A DNA stretch of 64,000 nucleotides from JACVRN01 sp036403815 (GTDB lineage Bacteria; Acidobacteriota; Blastocatellia; Pyrinomonadales; Pyrinomonadaceae): contig DASWQH010000053.1 of NCBI GenBank assembly GCA_036403815.1, positions 62,001 through 126,000 of the forward strand, in the 5' to 3' direction. Of the stretch, positions 42,740 to 52,141 are shown piece after piece. Below the pieces are notes generated by a model. It had not been told where the DNA came from. It did not search any database and saw only the letters and a list, made by a program, of their open reading frames with translations. Every line of letters starts with the position of its first letter. Position 1 is the stretch's first letter. The translations under genes and the position numbers were made by a program.

Positions 42740-44077
42740 ATGATTAAAGACGAGATAATAAACCTGATTAGAGACAAGCGTGCGCGCATAGGCATCATAG
42801 GCTTGGGCTATGTCGGCCTGCCATTGGCCGTAGAATTCGCGCACACAGGCTTTTCTGCCACGGGATTTGAAGTTGACGAGACGAAAGCCGAAGCTATTAA
42901 TCAGGGACGCTCCTACATCGGAGACGTTTCATCTTCGGCCATAGGCGAGATGGTCTCAGCTTCCCGCCTTCATGCGACCACGGATTTCAGTCGCCTGAAC
43001 AAGTGCGACGCCATCATCATCTGCGTGCCTACGCCGCTGAGGAAGACGAAAGAGCCGGACATTACATACATACTGGCTGCCGCCGAAGAGATACAGAAGA
43101 ATTTACGTCGAGGCCAGCTCATCATACTCGAATCCACCACTTATCCGGGGACGACAGACGAAGTGCTGCTGCCTATGTTTGAAGAAGCAGGCTTGAAGCT
43201 GGACGAGGATTTTCTACTGGCCTTCTCGCCGGAACGCGTTGATCCCGGCAACCCGCAGTTTCAGACGCACAATATTCCGAAGGTCGTCGGCGGCTGCACG
43301 GATGATTCAACAGAGTCGGCAGCTTATCTATACTCGCAGATTGTCTCTGATGTGCATTCAGTCACCTCTGCGCGCGTGGCCGAAGCGGCAAAGCTTTTAG
43401 AGAACACCTTCCGCGCCGTCAACATCGGCATGGCTAACGAGATGGCGCGTCTCTGTTACGCTCTGGGCATAGATACCTGGGAAGTAATTCGCGCCGCCGC
43501 CACCAAGCCCTTCGGCTTCATGCCCTTTTATCCGGGGCCGGGCATTGGCGGCCACTGCATCCCGCTCGACCCGCACTATCTTTCGTGGAAAGCGCGCCAG
43601 CACGGCTTCGATTCCAGATTTATAGGGTTGGCCGAAGAAGTAAATTCAAGAATGCCAGAGCATGTCGTTACGCTCGTCGCAGACGGTCTTAACGACGACC
43701 GCAAAGCATTAAACGGCGCTCGCGTGCTGCTGCTCGGAGTGGCGTACAAAAAGGATGTCAACGATGTAAGGGAAAGCCCCGCGCTTTCCATCATCGACCG
43801 GCTGCGTGCGAAGCGCGCAGATGTCAGCTATCACGACCCGTTCGTCGCGGAGGTGCGCTTCGACGACGCACACACACAGGGCGGCGGCGCTCCGCTTCAA
43901 TCCGTAGAGCTGACAGACGACGAACTCTCTAGCGCCGATTGCATCATCATCGTCACAGACCACAGCCAGATAGATTACGAGCGCGTCACTTCACGCGCCG
44001 CCCTCATCGTTGATACCCGAAACGCTCTCAACGGGGAGTTGCGGCGCAAGGCGCAAGCCAGAATCATTCGTTTATAA
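42740..44077 (+). CDS. UDP-N-acetyl-hexosamine/UDP-sugar 6-dehydrogenase
   Basis: About 445 residues from ATG 42740 (ATG 42707 would add 11). NAD-dependent four-electron oxidation of a UDP-sugar to the uronate. Seen: IGIIGLGYVGLPLAVEFA (Rossmann), LAFSPERVDPGN, LLENTFRAVNIGMANEMA, the catalytic Cys in PGPGIGGHCIPLDPHYL, and the C-terminal LGVAYKKDVNDVRESPALSII. Closest to the WbpA/WecC/TviB group that works on UDP-GlcNAc or UDP-ManNAc, fitting the wecB gene that follows. Opens the exopolysaccharide cluster. Confidence 0.9.
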   Translation: MIKDEIINLIRDKRARIGIIGLGYVGLPLAVEFAHTGFSATGFEVDETKAEAINQGRSYIGDVSSSAIGEMVSASRLHATTDFSRLNKCDAIIICVPTPLRKTKEPDITYILAAAEEIQKNLRRGQLIILESTTYPGTTDEVLLPMFEEAGLKLDEDFLLAFSPERVDPGNPQFQTHNIPKVVGGCTDDSTESAAYLYSQIVSDVHSVTSARVAEAAKLLENTFRAVNIGMANEMARLCYALGIDTWEVIRAAATKPFGFMPFYPGPGIGGHCIPLDPHYLSWKARQHGFDSRFIGLAEEVNSRMPEHVVTLVADGLNDDRKALNGARVLLLGVAYKKDVNDVRESPALSIIDRLRAKRADVSYHDPFVAEVRFDDAHTQGGGAPLQSVELTDDELSSADCIIIVTDHSQIDYERVTSRAALIVDTRNALNGELRRKAQARIIRL

Positions 44078-44154
44078 GCACTCAGCAGTCAGCATTCAGC
44101 GGTCAGCCGTACAGATTGCTGAATGCTGATAGCTGACTGCTGAACGCTGAATGC
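44078..44154. repeat. Heptamer hairpin 8 (unit GCTGAAT)
   Basis: Left arm about 44078-44107 (AGCATTC/AGCAGTC units) and right arm about 44118-44154 (GCTGAAT/GCTGACT units), imperfectly inverted. It sits between the dehydrogenase stop and wecB start. Confidence 0.75.
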
Positions 44155-44160
44155 TTTTTC

Positions 44161-45270
44161 ATGCTAAAAGTCATCAATATTGTAGGGGCGCGCCCGAACT
44201 TTATGAAGGCCGCGCCCGTGGTGGAAGAGATGAAGCGGCGCGCCGTAGAGTTTGCGCCGCTTCTGGTGCATACGGGGCAGCATTATGACCGCGAGATGTC
44301 GGAAGCTTTCTTCCAAGACCTCTCTTTGCCGGAGCCTGACGTTTATCTGGGCGTCGGCTCAGGCTCTCACGCGCAGCAGACCGCCTCGGTCATGACGAGC
44401 TTTGAGCCTGTCCTGGAGCGCGAGCGACCCGATTGGGTCTTGGTCGTCGGCGATGTTAATTCCACACTGGCCTGCGCGCTCGTTGCCGTGAAGCTCGGTA
44501 TCAGAGTTGCACACGTAGAGGCAGGACTTCGCAGCCGCGACCGCACCATGCCCGAAGAGATTAACCGCATCCTGACAGACCAACTCGCTGACCTGCTCCT
44601 GACGCCATCAAAGGACGCCGACCGCAATCTTCTGGCGGAAGGAATACCGAAAGAGCGCATACGATTTGTCGGCAACATCATGATTGATTCGCTCTTCGCT
44701 CAACTGAAGCGCGCCGAAACCTCTCGCGTGCGTGAAGAGCTGGAAGTCGCGGGTTCGGATTACGCTGTGCTCACGCTTCATCGTCCCTCGAATGTAGACG
44801 AGCGCGAAACATTCAGGCGCATACTGGACGCGCTGGAAGAGATAGCGTTGCGGCTTCCCATCATCTTTCCCGTACACCCGCGCACGCGCACGGCGCTTCA
44901 TGAATTCGGATTTGACGAGCGGGTCGAGAGCAATCCCGCATTGCGCTTAGTAGAACCGCTCGGCTATCTGGATTTCCTGCGCCTCTACAGCGGCGCGCGG
45001 CTTGTGCTCACGGATTCCGGCGGCATACAGGAAGAGACGACGGCGCTTGGCATTCCCTGTCTGACGCTTCGCGAAAACACAGAGCGACCCATCACGGTCG
45101 AGATGGGTACGAATCGCATCGTCGGGACAAGCGCCGAAAGAATCACCCGCGCCGCATTTGAAACTCTGAACGAGCCGCGCTCGCCTTCAGGTCATGAGAA
45201 ACGCTTGCCTCCTCTCTGGGACGGCCACACAGCGCCCCGCATTCTTGACGCCCTTCTTGAAAAGGCTTAA
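44161..45270 (+). CDS. wecB: UDP-N-acetylglucosamine 2-epimerase (non-hydrolysing)
   Basis: 369 residues. Interconverts UDP-GlcNAc and UDP-ManNAc. GT-B-like fold with INIVGARPNFMKAAPVVEEM, VHTGQHYDREMSEAFF, VVGDVNSTLACALVA, HVEAGLRSRDRTMPEEINRILTD and the UDP-binding LTDSGGIQEETTALGIPCLTLRENTERP. Standard length. With the preceding dehydrogenase it can make UDP-ManNAcA for a surface polysaccharide. Confidence 0.94.
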   Translation: MLKVINIVGARPNFMKAAPVVEEMKRRAVEFAPLLVHTGQHYDREMSEAFFQDLSLPEPDVYLGVGSGSHAQQTASVMTSFEPVLERERPDWVLVVGDVNSTLACALVAVKLGIRVAHVEAGLRSRDRTMPEEINRILTDQLADLLLTPSKDADRNLLAEGIPKERIRFVGNIMIDSLFAQLKRAETSRVREELEVAGSDYAVLTLHRPSNVDERETFRRILDALEEIALRLPIIFPVHPRTRTALHEFGFDERVESNPALRLVEPLGYLDFLRLYSGARLVLTDSGGIQEETTALGIPCLTLRENTERPITVEMGTNRIVGTSAERITRAAFETLNEPRSPSGHEKRLPPLWDGHTAPRILDALLEKA

Positions 45271-45273
45271 GCG

Positions 45274-47418
45274 ATGAGCGAAGAAAAAAAGAACTCTTCC
45301 TTCATCCCTTCTCCTTCATCTCTAATCCCTCGTCTCAAGCGTGCTCTGCGTGGAGAAGTTGATGCCGTCACGGTTGCGCGTGAAGCTATCAGGAGAAGCC
45401 GCGCGGCTATCCGAAGAGACCGCGAGCGCGCCCGGCTCGAACAGCTTGATAAAGAGCAAGCGCGTCTTCTGCCTTCCTTCAAGAGCATGGATGGGGAAGC
45501 GCTGCTTGAGCATTTTCGCCAGCGCTCTCAGCCACGCTTTCTTCCAGGCTTCAACGAAGCCAGAGAGAAGATTGGCGTTGACATGCAGGAGAGTTTCAGT
45601 GAAGAGACAAAGCAATTAATCAAAGATGCGTCGCGCATCACTGATGAACACTCCTGGCCGCTGCTGGGTTTCGGCGAGAAACGCTTCGGTGATGAGATAG
45701 AGTGGCGGCGCGATCCGCTTTCGGGCTATGTGTGGCCGCTCACGTTTCATGCAGACATAGTATTCTCGCGCGGCGATGGCTCGGACGTGCGAGTTCTATG
45801 GGAGCTGAATCGCTTCAATCACTTCATCACGCTGGCACGCGCTTACGCTTTCACAGGCGACGAAGATTTCAGCCGAGAGTTTTTCCGGCAGCTCGAAAGC
45901 TGGCGCGAGCAGAACGCGGTCGCGCGCGGTGCCAACTGGTCGTGCGCTATGGAAGTTGCGCTACGAGCTATGAATCTTCTCGCGGCCTTTGAGATTTTCC
46001 GCCATTCACAGGAGTTAACCGCTCGGCGACTCTCGATGCTGCTCACCATGCTGGATCAGCACGGCGCGCACATACGACGCAACCTTGAGTTCTCCTACAT
46101 CGCCACGAGCAATCATTATCTCTCGGATGTAGTGGGGCTGCTGTGGCTCGGAGTGATGCTGCCGGAGCTTCATCATGCGAGCGCCTGGCGCAGGTTCGGC
46201 TTCACAGAGATGATGCGCGAGATGGACAAGCAGGTGCTGCCGGACGGCGCGGATTTTGAAGCCTCAACGGGCTATCATCGTCTCGTCCTTGAGCTATTTC
46301 TTTACTCTTTCCTGCTCTGCCGCGAGAATAATATGGAGATTGAAGAGCGCCACTGGCAGAAGCTTCGACAGATGTTCGATTACCTGCGAGCCATTCTCAG
46401 GCCGGATGGCCGCGCGCCGCTCATAGGCGATACGGACAGCGGTCGAGTCCTGCCTATCAGCCACCGCGCCGCAGACGATCACGCCTTTCTGCTCGCGCTC
46501 GGCGCTGTGCTCTTTAGAGAGCCGCGCTTCAAGTTGAAAGGGAAGTTGCCCGAAGAGTTGCCGTGGGTTTTAGGCAGTGATGGAGTGCATGCCTTTGAAA
46601 GTCTGGCCTGCATGGAAGAGCAGGAACAATCGCGCGGCTTCGAGCACGCGGGCACTTACATTATGCGCGACTGCGATCTATATCTTCTCTTCAATGCGAG
46701 CGGCGTGGGCGCGAATGGACGAGGCTCTCACGGCCACAACGATGCCTTGAGTCTGGAAGTGAGCGCGTGCGGTGTGAGCTTTATAGTTGACCCCGGCACT
46801 TACGTTTACACGGCTGATCTTGAAGAGAGAAATCTGTTTCGCTCCACCCGGTATCATTCGACCGTAGAGGTTGACGGCGAGGAGCAGAACACTACAGATG
46901 CGAGCACGCCGTTTGTGCTCGGCGACGAAGCGCACCCGCGCGTTCTACAGTGGGAGACGGCACAGGCCACTGATGTCATCAGCGCCGAGCATAGCGGCTA
47001 TGCGCGGCTTTCAGAGCCTGTCACTTGCAGGCGCAGCGTCCGTTTCGATAAGCATAAAAGATTCTGGCTCGTCGAGGACACGTTCGACGGCATGGGCGAG
47101 CATGATTTTCATTTTCGCTTCCACTTCGCATCCGGGCTTGAAGTGCGCGTGCTTGATGAAATGGTAGAAGCTCTGGATGAGCGTTGCGGCGCTCGGCTCT
47201 TCATCACGCCGCTTGATGTAAGCCTGAAGCCGTTGCTTGAGGAGCTTTTCATCTCGAACGATTATGGCGCGAAGAGTCCAAGTCTCTCGGCTTGCTGGAC
47301 TGCGCGAGCGCGTGTTCCACTGAAAGTACACTGGGCGATTATTCCGGCTTGCAGGGATGAAGCGGAAGCGGAACGGCTCGACTTGATTAAGGAGCTGCGA
47401 GAGAACGTGAAGAGCTAA
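45274..47418 (+). CDS. Heparinase II/III-family polysaccharide lyase-like protein
   Basis: 714 residues, three bases after wecB. The N-terminal (alpha/alpha) toroid holds RYxx-type residues (RGANWSCAMEVALRAMNLLAA, DFEASTGYHRLVLELFLYSF) and the C-terminal beta-sandwich the family motif GSHGHNDALSLEV followed by FIVDPGTYVYT. Such proteins occur in exopolysaccharide clusters, where they trim or degrade the uronate polymer. No signal peptide was evident, which is unusual for a secreted lyase. Exact linkage specificity unknown. Confidence 0.87.
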   Translation: MSEEKKNSSFIPSPSSLIPRLKRALRGEVDAVTVAREAIRRSRAAIRRDRERARLEQLDKEQARLLPSFKSMDGEALLEHFRQRSQPRFLPGFNEAREKIGVDMQESFSEETKQLIKDASRITDEHSWPLLGFGEKRFGDEIEWRRDPLSGYVWPLTFHADIVFSRGDGSDVRVLWELNRFNHFITLARAYAFTGDEDFSREFFRQLESWREQNAVARGANWSCAMEVALRAMNLLAAFEIFRHSQELTARRLSMLLTMLDQHGAHIRRNLEFSYIATSNHYLSDVVGLLWLGVMLPELHHASAWRRFGFTEMMREMDKQVLPDGADFEASTGYHRLVLELFLYSFLLCRENNMEIEERHWQKLRQMFDYLRAILRPDGRAPLIGDTDSGRVLPISHRAADDHAFLLALGAVLFREPRFKLKGKLPEELPWVLGSDGVHAFESLACMEEQEQSRGFEHAGTYIMRDCDLYLLFNASGVGANGRGSHGHNDALSLEVSACGVSFIVDPGTYVYTADLEERNLFRSTRYHSTVEVDGEEQNTTDASTPFVLGDEAHPRVLQWETAQATDVISAEHSGYARLSEPVTCRRSVRFDKHKRFWLVEDTFDGMGEHDFHFRFHFASGLEVRVLDEMVEALDERCGARLFITPLDVSLKPLLEELFISNDYGAKSPSLSACWTARARVPLKVHWAIIPACRDEAEAERLDLIKELRENVKS

Positions 47419-47462
47419 GTAGCTAAGTAGTGGGGCAAATTTACGTCGAGCTGATGGAAGTC

Positions 47463-47563
47463 GGTCAGTACCGCCTGCATCGGTTGATTTGTAAGTACCG
47501 CCTGCGGTAGCGGGCGGGTGGTTGCGACTCAAGAAACCCGCCCGCTCACGCAGGCGGTACTGA
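47463..47563. repeat. Inverted repeat of GTACCGCCTGC type
   Basis: Left arm 47494-47519 (AGTACCGCCTGCGGTAGCGG...) pairs with 47536-47561 across 16 nt; a third half copy (CAGTACCGCCTGC) precedes it at 47465. Confidence 0.7.
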
Positions 47564-47590
47564 CCTGTCGCTTCTGCCTACGCTTAATTG

Positions 47591-47650
47591 ACTGAACACT
47601 GAAAACTGAAAACTGTTCTTGTCACTCGTCGCTTGTCACCCGTCACTGCT
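47591..47650. repeat. Heptamer tandem 9 (units ACTGAAA and GTCACTC)
   Basis: Two adjacent 7-mer tandems: ACTGAAC-ACTGAAA-ACTGAAA and GTCACTC-GTCGCTT-GTCACCC-GTCACTG. No inverted partner was seen, so this looks like single arms. Confidence 0.65.
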
Positions 47651-47701
47651 TTTGTCATCATTTGAAGTTTCAGATTTGAAAACTTGAATTGAAGAGTTTT
47701 T

Positions 47702-49639
47702 ATGTGTGGTATTTGCGGAATTTGGGAGTACGGTGCGGCGGCGTCAGAGCGTGTTTCTCTGGCGCTTATTGAGCGTATGCGTGATGTGATGTCGCATCGC
47801 GGGCCGGATGATACGGGCGCGCTGCTGTTTGACGAGGGGCGCGGCGGCTTCGGCCATCGCCGTCTTTCAATCGTAGATTTGTCGGAGGCCGGGCATCAGC
47901 CCATGCGCGGCTGTACACCACAGGTCTGGACTACGTTCAACGGCGAGATTTACAACCACACCGCTTTGCGCGAAGGCTTAGAGAAGCGCGGGCACACATA
48001 CCGTTCGCAGACCGATACGGAAACCATACTTCATCTTTACGAAGAGCGCGGCCTTGATTTCGTGCATGAGATTGAAGGTGATTTCGGCATCGCCCTGTGG
48101 GATGAGGCACGCGAGCAACTCGTTCTCGTGCGCGACCGCATAGGCGTCAAGCCGCTCTACTTTTATCACAAGGACGGGCGCTTCATCTTCGCCTCAGAAA
48201 TCAAGGCCATCCTTCAACATCCCGCGGTCACGCCCGAAGTTGACGAAGAGGCGCTCTATCATTACCTGACTTTCATGACGACGCCTGCCCCTTTGACGCT
48301 CTTCCGCGACGTGAGAAAGCTGCCCGCCGGTCACATGCTTAACCTTGGGCGCGACGGTGTGTTGAATATACGGCAGTACTGGGACGCGCTGCCGCCTGAA
48401 CACATAGACACGGAGCGAAGCGAGGAAGAGCACCGGGCGGAAATTCTTAGACTGCTGCGCGCTTCAATAGAAAAGCGCATGATGGCCGACGTGCCGTTCG
48501 GAGTCTTTTTATCGGGCGGCGTGGATTCCTCTGCCAACGTCGCCCTGATGTCCGAACTGATGTCGCGCCCGGTGCGCACCTTCACGGTGGGCTTCCGCGA
48601 TCACGAGGAATTGAACGAGCTTGATTCGGCGCGTCGCGTCGCAGAGCTTTTTCAGACGGAGCATCACGAAGTCATCATCGGCGAAGAAGATATGAAGCGC
48701 TTCCTGCCAGACCTGATTTTTCATCAGGACGAGCCGATTGCAGACCCCGTCTGCGTGCCGCTCTACTACGTCTCGAAGTTAGCGCGCGAGACGGGAACTA
48801 TCGTCGTGCAGGTCGGCGAAGGCGCGGATGAAATCTTCAGCGGCTACGACAAGTATGTCAAAAACCTGCGCGTCTACGAGCGTTTCTGGCAGCACGCCGA
48901 AAGGCTGCCGCTTGCAGCACGGCGCGCCGCAAGCGCTGTTGCACGCCCTGCGCTTTCCGCGACCGGCAGGATGAAGACGATGATCGAGATGCTGCGCAGG
49001 CTTGGGCGGAATGAGCCTATGTTCTGGGGCGGCGCGGTCGTTTATGACGAGACATCCAAGCCGCGCGTGCTTTCCCCTATGATGCGGGAAAGATGGAACG
49101 CTCTCTCGTCGCTCGAAGCCATCAAGCCTTATCTTGAAAGAATTGAAACGGAGCGCCCGCAATCCGATTTTCTGGCGCGCATGATCTATCTGGAACTGAA
49201 GCTACGGTTGCCGGAGCTGCTGCTGATGCGTGTGGATAAGATTACGATGGCGACATCGGTCGAGGCGCGCGTGCCCTTTCTGGATCATCATCTGGTCGAA
49301 TACGCTATGGGCGTGCCGCGCTCCTTGAAGGTCGAAGGCACTACGGGCAAGCATATCTTGAAGCGTGCGCTCGAAGATGTGCTGCCGCACGATCTGCTCT
49401 ACAGCCCCAAGCGCGGCTTCGGAGCGCCCATCAACGGCTGGTTCCGCAACGATCTGGGCGAATGGTTCGACGATCATCTGTTGAACTCCACTATGCGCCG
49501 CCGGGACTTCTTCGATTACAAGTTCATCTCGCGTATGTTGGACGAGCACCGCAGGCACGTGCGCGACTGGAGCTTTCATCTCTGGGGCATACTCAACCTG
49601 AGCCTCTGGTACGAGCGCTGGATCGAGCGCTCGATTTGA
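47702..49639 (+). CDS. asnB: Asparagine synthase (glutamine-hydrolysing)
   Basis: 645 residues. N-terminal class II amidotransferase with nucleophile Cys2 (MCGICGIWEYG), RGPDDTG and FNGEIYNH, then the synthase domain with PP-loop FLSGGVDSSANVAL, EGADEIFSGYDKY and KITMATSVEARVPFLDH. AsnB-type enzymes inside polysaccharide clusters may amidate a uronic acid rather than make free Asn; here it follows wecB and the lyase, so that is possible. Paralogue of the gene at 59193. Confidence 0.93.
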   Translation: MCGICGIWEYGAAASERVSLALIERMRDVMSHRGPDDTGALLFDEGRGGFGHRRLSIVDLSEAGHQPMRGCTPQVWTTFNGEIYNHTALREGLEKRGHTYRSQTDTETILHLYEERGLDFVHEIEGDFGIALWDEAREQLVLVRDRIGVKPLYFYHKDGRFIFASEIKAILQHPAVTPEVDEEALYHYLTFMTTPAPLTLFRDVRKLPAGHMLNLGRDGVLNIRQYWDALPPEHIDTERSEEEHRAEILRLLRASIEKRMMADVPFGVFLSGGVDSSANVALMSELMSRPVRTFTVGFRDHEELNELDSARRVAELFQTEHHEVIIGEEDMKRFLPDLIFHQDEPIADPVCVPLYYVSKLARETGTIVVQVGEGADEIFSGYDKYVKNLRVYERFWQHAERLPLAARRAASAVARPALSATGRMKTMIEMLRRLGRNEPMFWGGAVVYDETSKPRVLSPMMRERWNALSSLEAIKPYLERIETERPQSDFLARMIYLELKLRLPELLLMRVDKITMATSVEARVPFLDHHLVEYAMGVPRSLKVEGTTGKHILKRALEDVLPHDLLYSPKRGFGAPINGWFRNDLGEWFDDHLLNSTMRRRDFFDYKFISRMLDEHRRHVRDWSFHLWGILNLSLWYERWIERSI

Positions 49640-49689
49640 GAAAGAGACATCAATGCTTAGAAGCAATACGGAAAAGCGCAAACACCCCC

Positions 49690-49902
49690 CTGTCCCGTTA
49701 GGGACAGTTGAAAATAGGCCAGCGATTTATCGCTGGGAATTAGCGGGAAAGGGAGTTAAGTCCCGTAGGGACGACTGAATAAACTTTAGCGGTTCAGTCG
49801 TCCCTACGGGACTCAGAAGAGTTTTTTCGCAACCTGTTCCCAGCGATAACTCGCCGGGCTATTTTCAATCGTCCCTGACGGGACTTTTCAAACAGCTTTT
49901 AG
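49690..49902. repeat. Composite palindromic repeat, copy D
   Basis: GTCCCGTTAGGGAC, CCAGCGATTTATCGCTGG, central pair of AGTCCCGTAGGGACGACTGAA, CCCAGCGATAACTCGCCGGG (imperfect), GTCCCTGACGGGAC and an AAACAGCTTTTAGA end. Between asnB and the flippase. Confidence 0.82.
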
Positions 49903-49919
49903 ACAACGAAAAGGACTGA

Positions 49920-51362
49920 GTGAATCATACGGAGAAGATGACAACAGCCGCCGAGGGTTCACCTCGTTTGCCGCACGTCTCTACTTCTGCGCATCCCGGC
50001 GATGTGTCTGAGCCTCCGGCGCTTCCCGGCGATGAGAACATAGCTACGCGCCGACGCTTCTCGACGCATGTTGCCTGGACTGTCATCGCAAGATTTTTGA
50101 TGATGGGGGGCGGCCTCATCAGTAGCATCATAGTGGCGCGCGTGCTGGGCGCTGGTGGGTTGGGAGCGCTCGCTGTGATTAACGTGACGGTCGCGGTCGC
50201 TTTGCAACTGGGATGCGCCGGGCTGCCTTCGGCCAATACTTACTTCATAGCTCAGGATCGCCGCTCGATGGCACCCGTCTGGGCAAACGCGCTCCTGTTC
50301 GCAGCGGCGGCAGGCACCTTTCTAGCTGTCCTGGTTACAAGCCTTGCTTACTCGCGGCCAACCCTCTTCGGCAGCGTGCCACTTCAGTTGATTCTGATAG
50401 CCGCCATCTCCATTCCGTTTCAACTCGTCACGTTGATGGGACTCAATGTCTTTCTTGGCATCGAGCGCATAGCTCAATTCAACCTGCTCGATGCGCTCTC
50501 TCAAATCCTTGTGCTCCTCAACGCGGTCTTGGCGCTCATAGTGCTCGCCGCAGGCTTGACGGTGCTGGTTGCGCTCAACACTGCGGCCAGTATTTTAATC
50601 TGCGCGGTGGTGATATGGATGATCGGTCGCATCATAGCCGGGCAGAAGGACGGGCTAGCCTTTCGCACGGATATGGAACTCTTGAAGCGCATGGCGCGCT
50701 ACGGCATTAAGTTTCACGTTGCGGTCGTCGCTTCCCTGCTCATCTTTCGCGCAGACCTGCTTATCGTCAATCACTTTCGCGGAGAGGCGGAGGCTGGAAG
50801 CTACAGTGTTGCCTCGCAAATGGCTATGCTGCTGATGATGTTGCCGGGTGTGATTGCGACGCTTGTTTTTCCGCGAGTCACTGCCGCAGGCGATGCGCGA
50901 GGCCAGTTGATTATGCGCGCCACGCGGCACACGGCCTTTATTATGCTCGTCATCTGCCTGATGGCTGTGCCCGCAGCGTTTCTACTGCCGCTCCTGTACG
51001 GCTCCGCATTCGCGGATGTGCCTGTGCAGCTATTGATACTGCTGCCGGGCGTTTATCTGGTGGGAGTGGAATCCGTCCTCGTGCAGTACTTCAGCGGAAC
51101 AGGGCTGCCCTTGGCAATCCCTCTCTTCTGGCTGGTGACGTTGCTGTTGAACGTCGGGCTTAACCTGCTGTTTGTTCCGACCATAGGCGCGCGTGCTGCG
51201 GCTGCCGCTTCGACCGCGAGCTACGCTTTAATCTTCCTGCTCGTGGCCTCCTATTTTCGCAGGAAGACGGGCAACAGCTTCTCTCAGACTTTTATGCTGG
51301 GAAGAGTTGAGCTGCGTGAATTGCTCACCCTTGGAAAAAGCTCTGCGGGACAGGAATCATGA
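49920..51362 (+). CDS. Polysaccharide flippase (Wzx/MATE-like, oligosaccharide exporter)
   Basis: 480 residues, about 12-14 hydrophobic helices after a ~45-residue cytoplasmic N-terminus. The first helix motif MMGGGLISSIIVARVLGAGGLGALAVINVT and the central FRADLLIVNHFRGEAEAGSYSVASQMA are typical of polysaccharide_synt (Wzx) proteins, which flip lipid-linked repeat units. GTG 49920 is used. The stop overlaps the next gene as ATGA, so 49920-55457 is one operon. Confidence 0.88.
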   Translation: MNHTEKMTTAAEGSPRLPHVSTSAHPGDVSEPPALPGDENIATRRRFSTHVAWTVIARFLMMGGGLISSIIVARVLGAGGLGALAVINVTVAVALQLGCAGLPSANTYFIAQDRRSMAPVWANALLFAAAAGTFLAVLVTSLAYSRPTLFGSVPLQLILIAAISIPFQLVTLMGLNVFLGIERIAQFNLLDALSQILVLLNAVLALIVLAAGLTVLVALNTAASILICAVVIWMIGRIIAGQKDGLAFRTDMELLKRMARYGIKFHVAVVASLLIFRADLLIVNHFRGEAEAGSYSVASQMAMLLMMLPGVIATLVFPRVTAAGDARGQLIMRATRHTAFIMLVICLMAVPAAFLLPLLYGSAFADVPVQLLILLPGVYLVGVESVLVQYFSGTGLPLAIPLFWLVTLLLNVGLNLLFVPTIGARAAAAASTASYALIFLLVASYFRRKTGNSFSQTFMLGRVELRELLTLGKSSAGQES

Positions 51363-52141
51363 GCGAGCCGGAACAGGAAGACCTGTGGGGATATGCCAAG
51401 CGCCTGCGCTTCGTGCGCGAGGCCGTGAAGGAAGCCTTTCCTGATTGTCAGCCGGAAGAGTTGCGCGTTCTGGACGTGGGCTGCGGCAACGGTTCGCAAC
51501 TGGCGCTGCCGCTTGCACGCAATGGTTTCCGACTTTTGGGCGTGGACACGGATGCTTCCTCCATAGAACACGCGTTGCATCTGTCGAATGGATTAGCCGG
51601 GGCACAGTTTCTTTGCGTGCGTGTGGAAGACCTGCCGCCCGAAGAACTGTTCGAGGTGGTGATTCTCTCTGAAGTGCTGGAGCATCTGGAAAACCCGCAA
51701 GGGCTTCTGGCTGCGGGCGTGAAGCGATTGACTAGAGACGGCATTCTGATTGTCACCGTGCCGAACGGCTTCGGAGAGTTCGAGATTGATTCGTGGGTCT
51801 TTCGCAAGCTGCGACTGCAACGCATCGTGGACGCTTTAGCCAAGAACAATCATAAGGTGCTCGGCTCAACCGATAATATGGAATGCGGGCACATACAGTT
51901 CTTCACACGCCGCCGTCTCCAAAGCCTCTTCAACGCTTGCGGCCTTACGCCTTTTCGTGAAGGGGCTGCAAGCTTTCTGGCGGGGCCAATAGCCGGACAT
52001 GCTCTGGCGCGATTTCCTGGCTTTATAGACTGGAACGCGCGCGTCACAGACCGCTTGCCCTTTGCGTTGGCGAGCGGCTGGTACTTTGCCTTGCGGCGTT
52101 CCCGTGTGGATAGCCCTGAGACGGGCGGGGTCGCCGCATGA
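51359..52141 (+). CDS. Class I SAM-dependent methyltransferase
   Basis: 260 residues. Methyltransferase_11/UbiE-like fold: VLDVGCGNGSQLALPLARNG, GVDTDASSIEHA, FEVVILSEVLEHLENP and ILIVTVPNGFGEFEIDSW. A C-terminal helical and hydrophobic extension follows. In this cluster it probably methylates a sugar or a lipid-linked intermediate; substrate unknown. Start and stop overlap its neighbours by 4 nt (ATGA). Confidence 0.85.
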   Translation: MSEPEQEDLWGYAKRLRFVREAVKEAFPDCQPEELRVLDVGCGNGSQLALPLARNGFRLLGVDTDASSIEHALHLSNGLAGAQFLCVRVEDLPPEELFEVVILSEVLEHLENPQGLLAAGVKRLTRDGILIVTVPNGFGEFEIDSWVFRKLRLQRIVDALAKNNHKVLGSTDNMECGHIQFFTRRRLQSLFNACGLTPFREGAASFLAGPIAGHALARFPGFIDWNARVTDRLPFALASGWYFALRRSRVDSPETGGVAA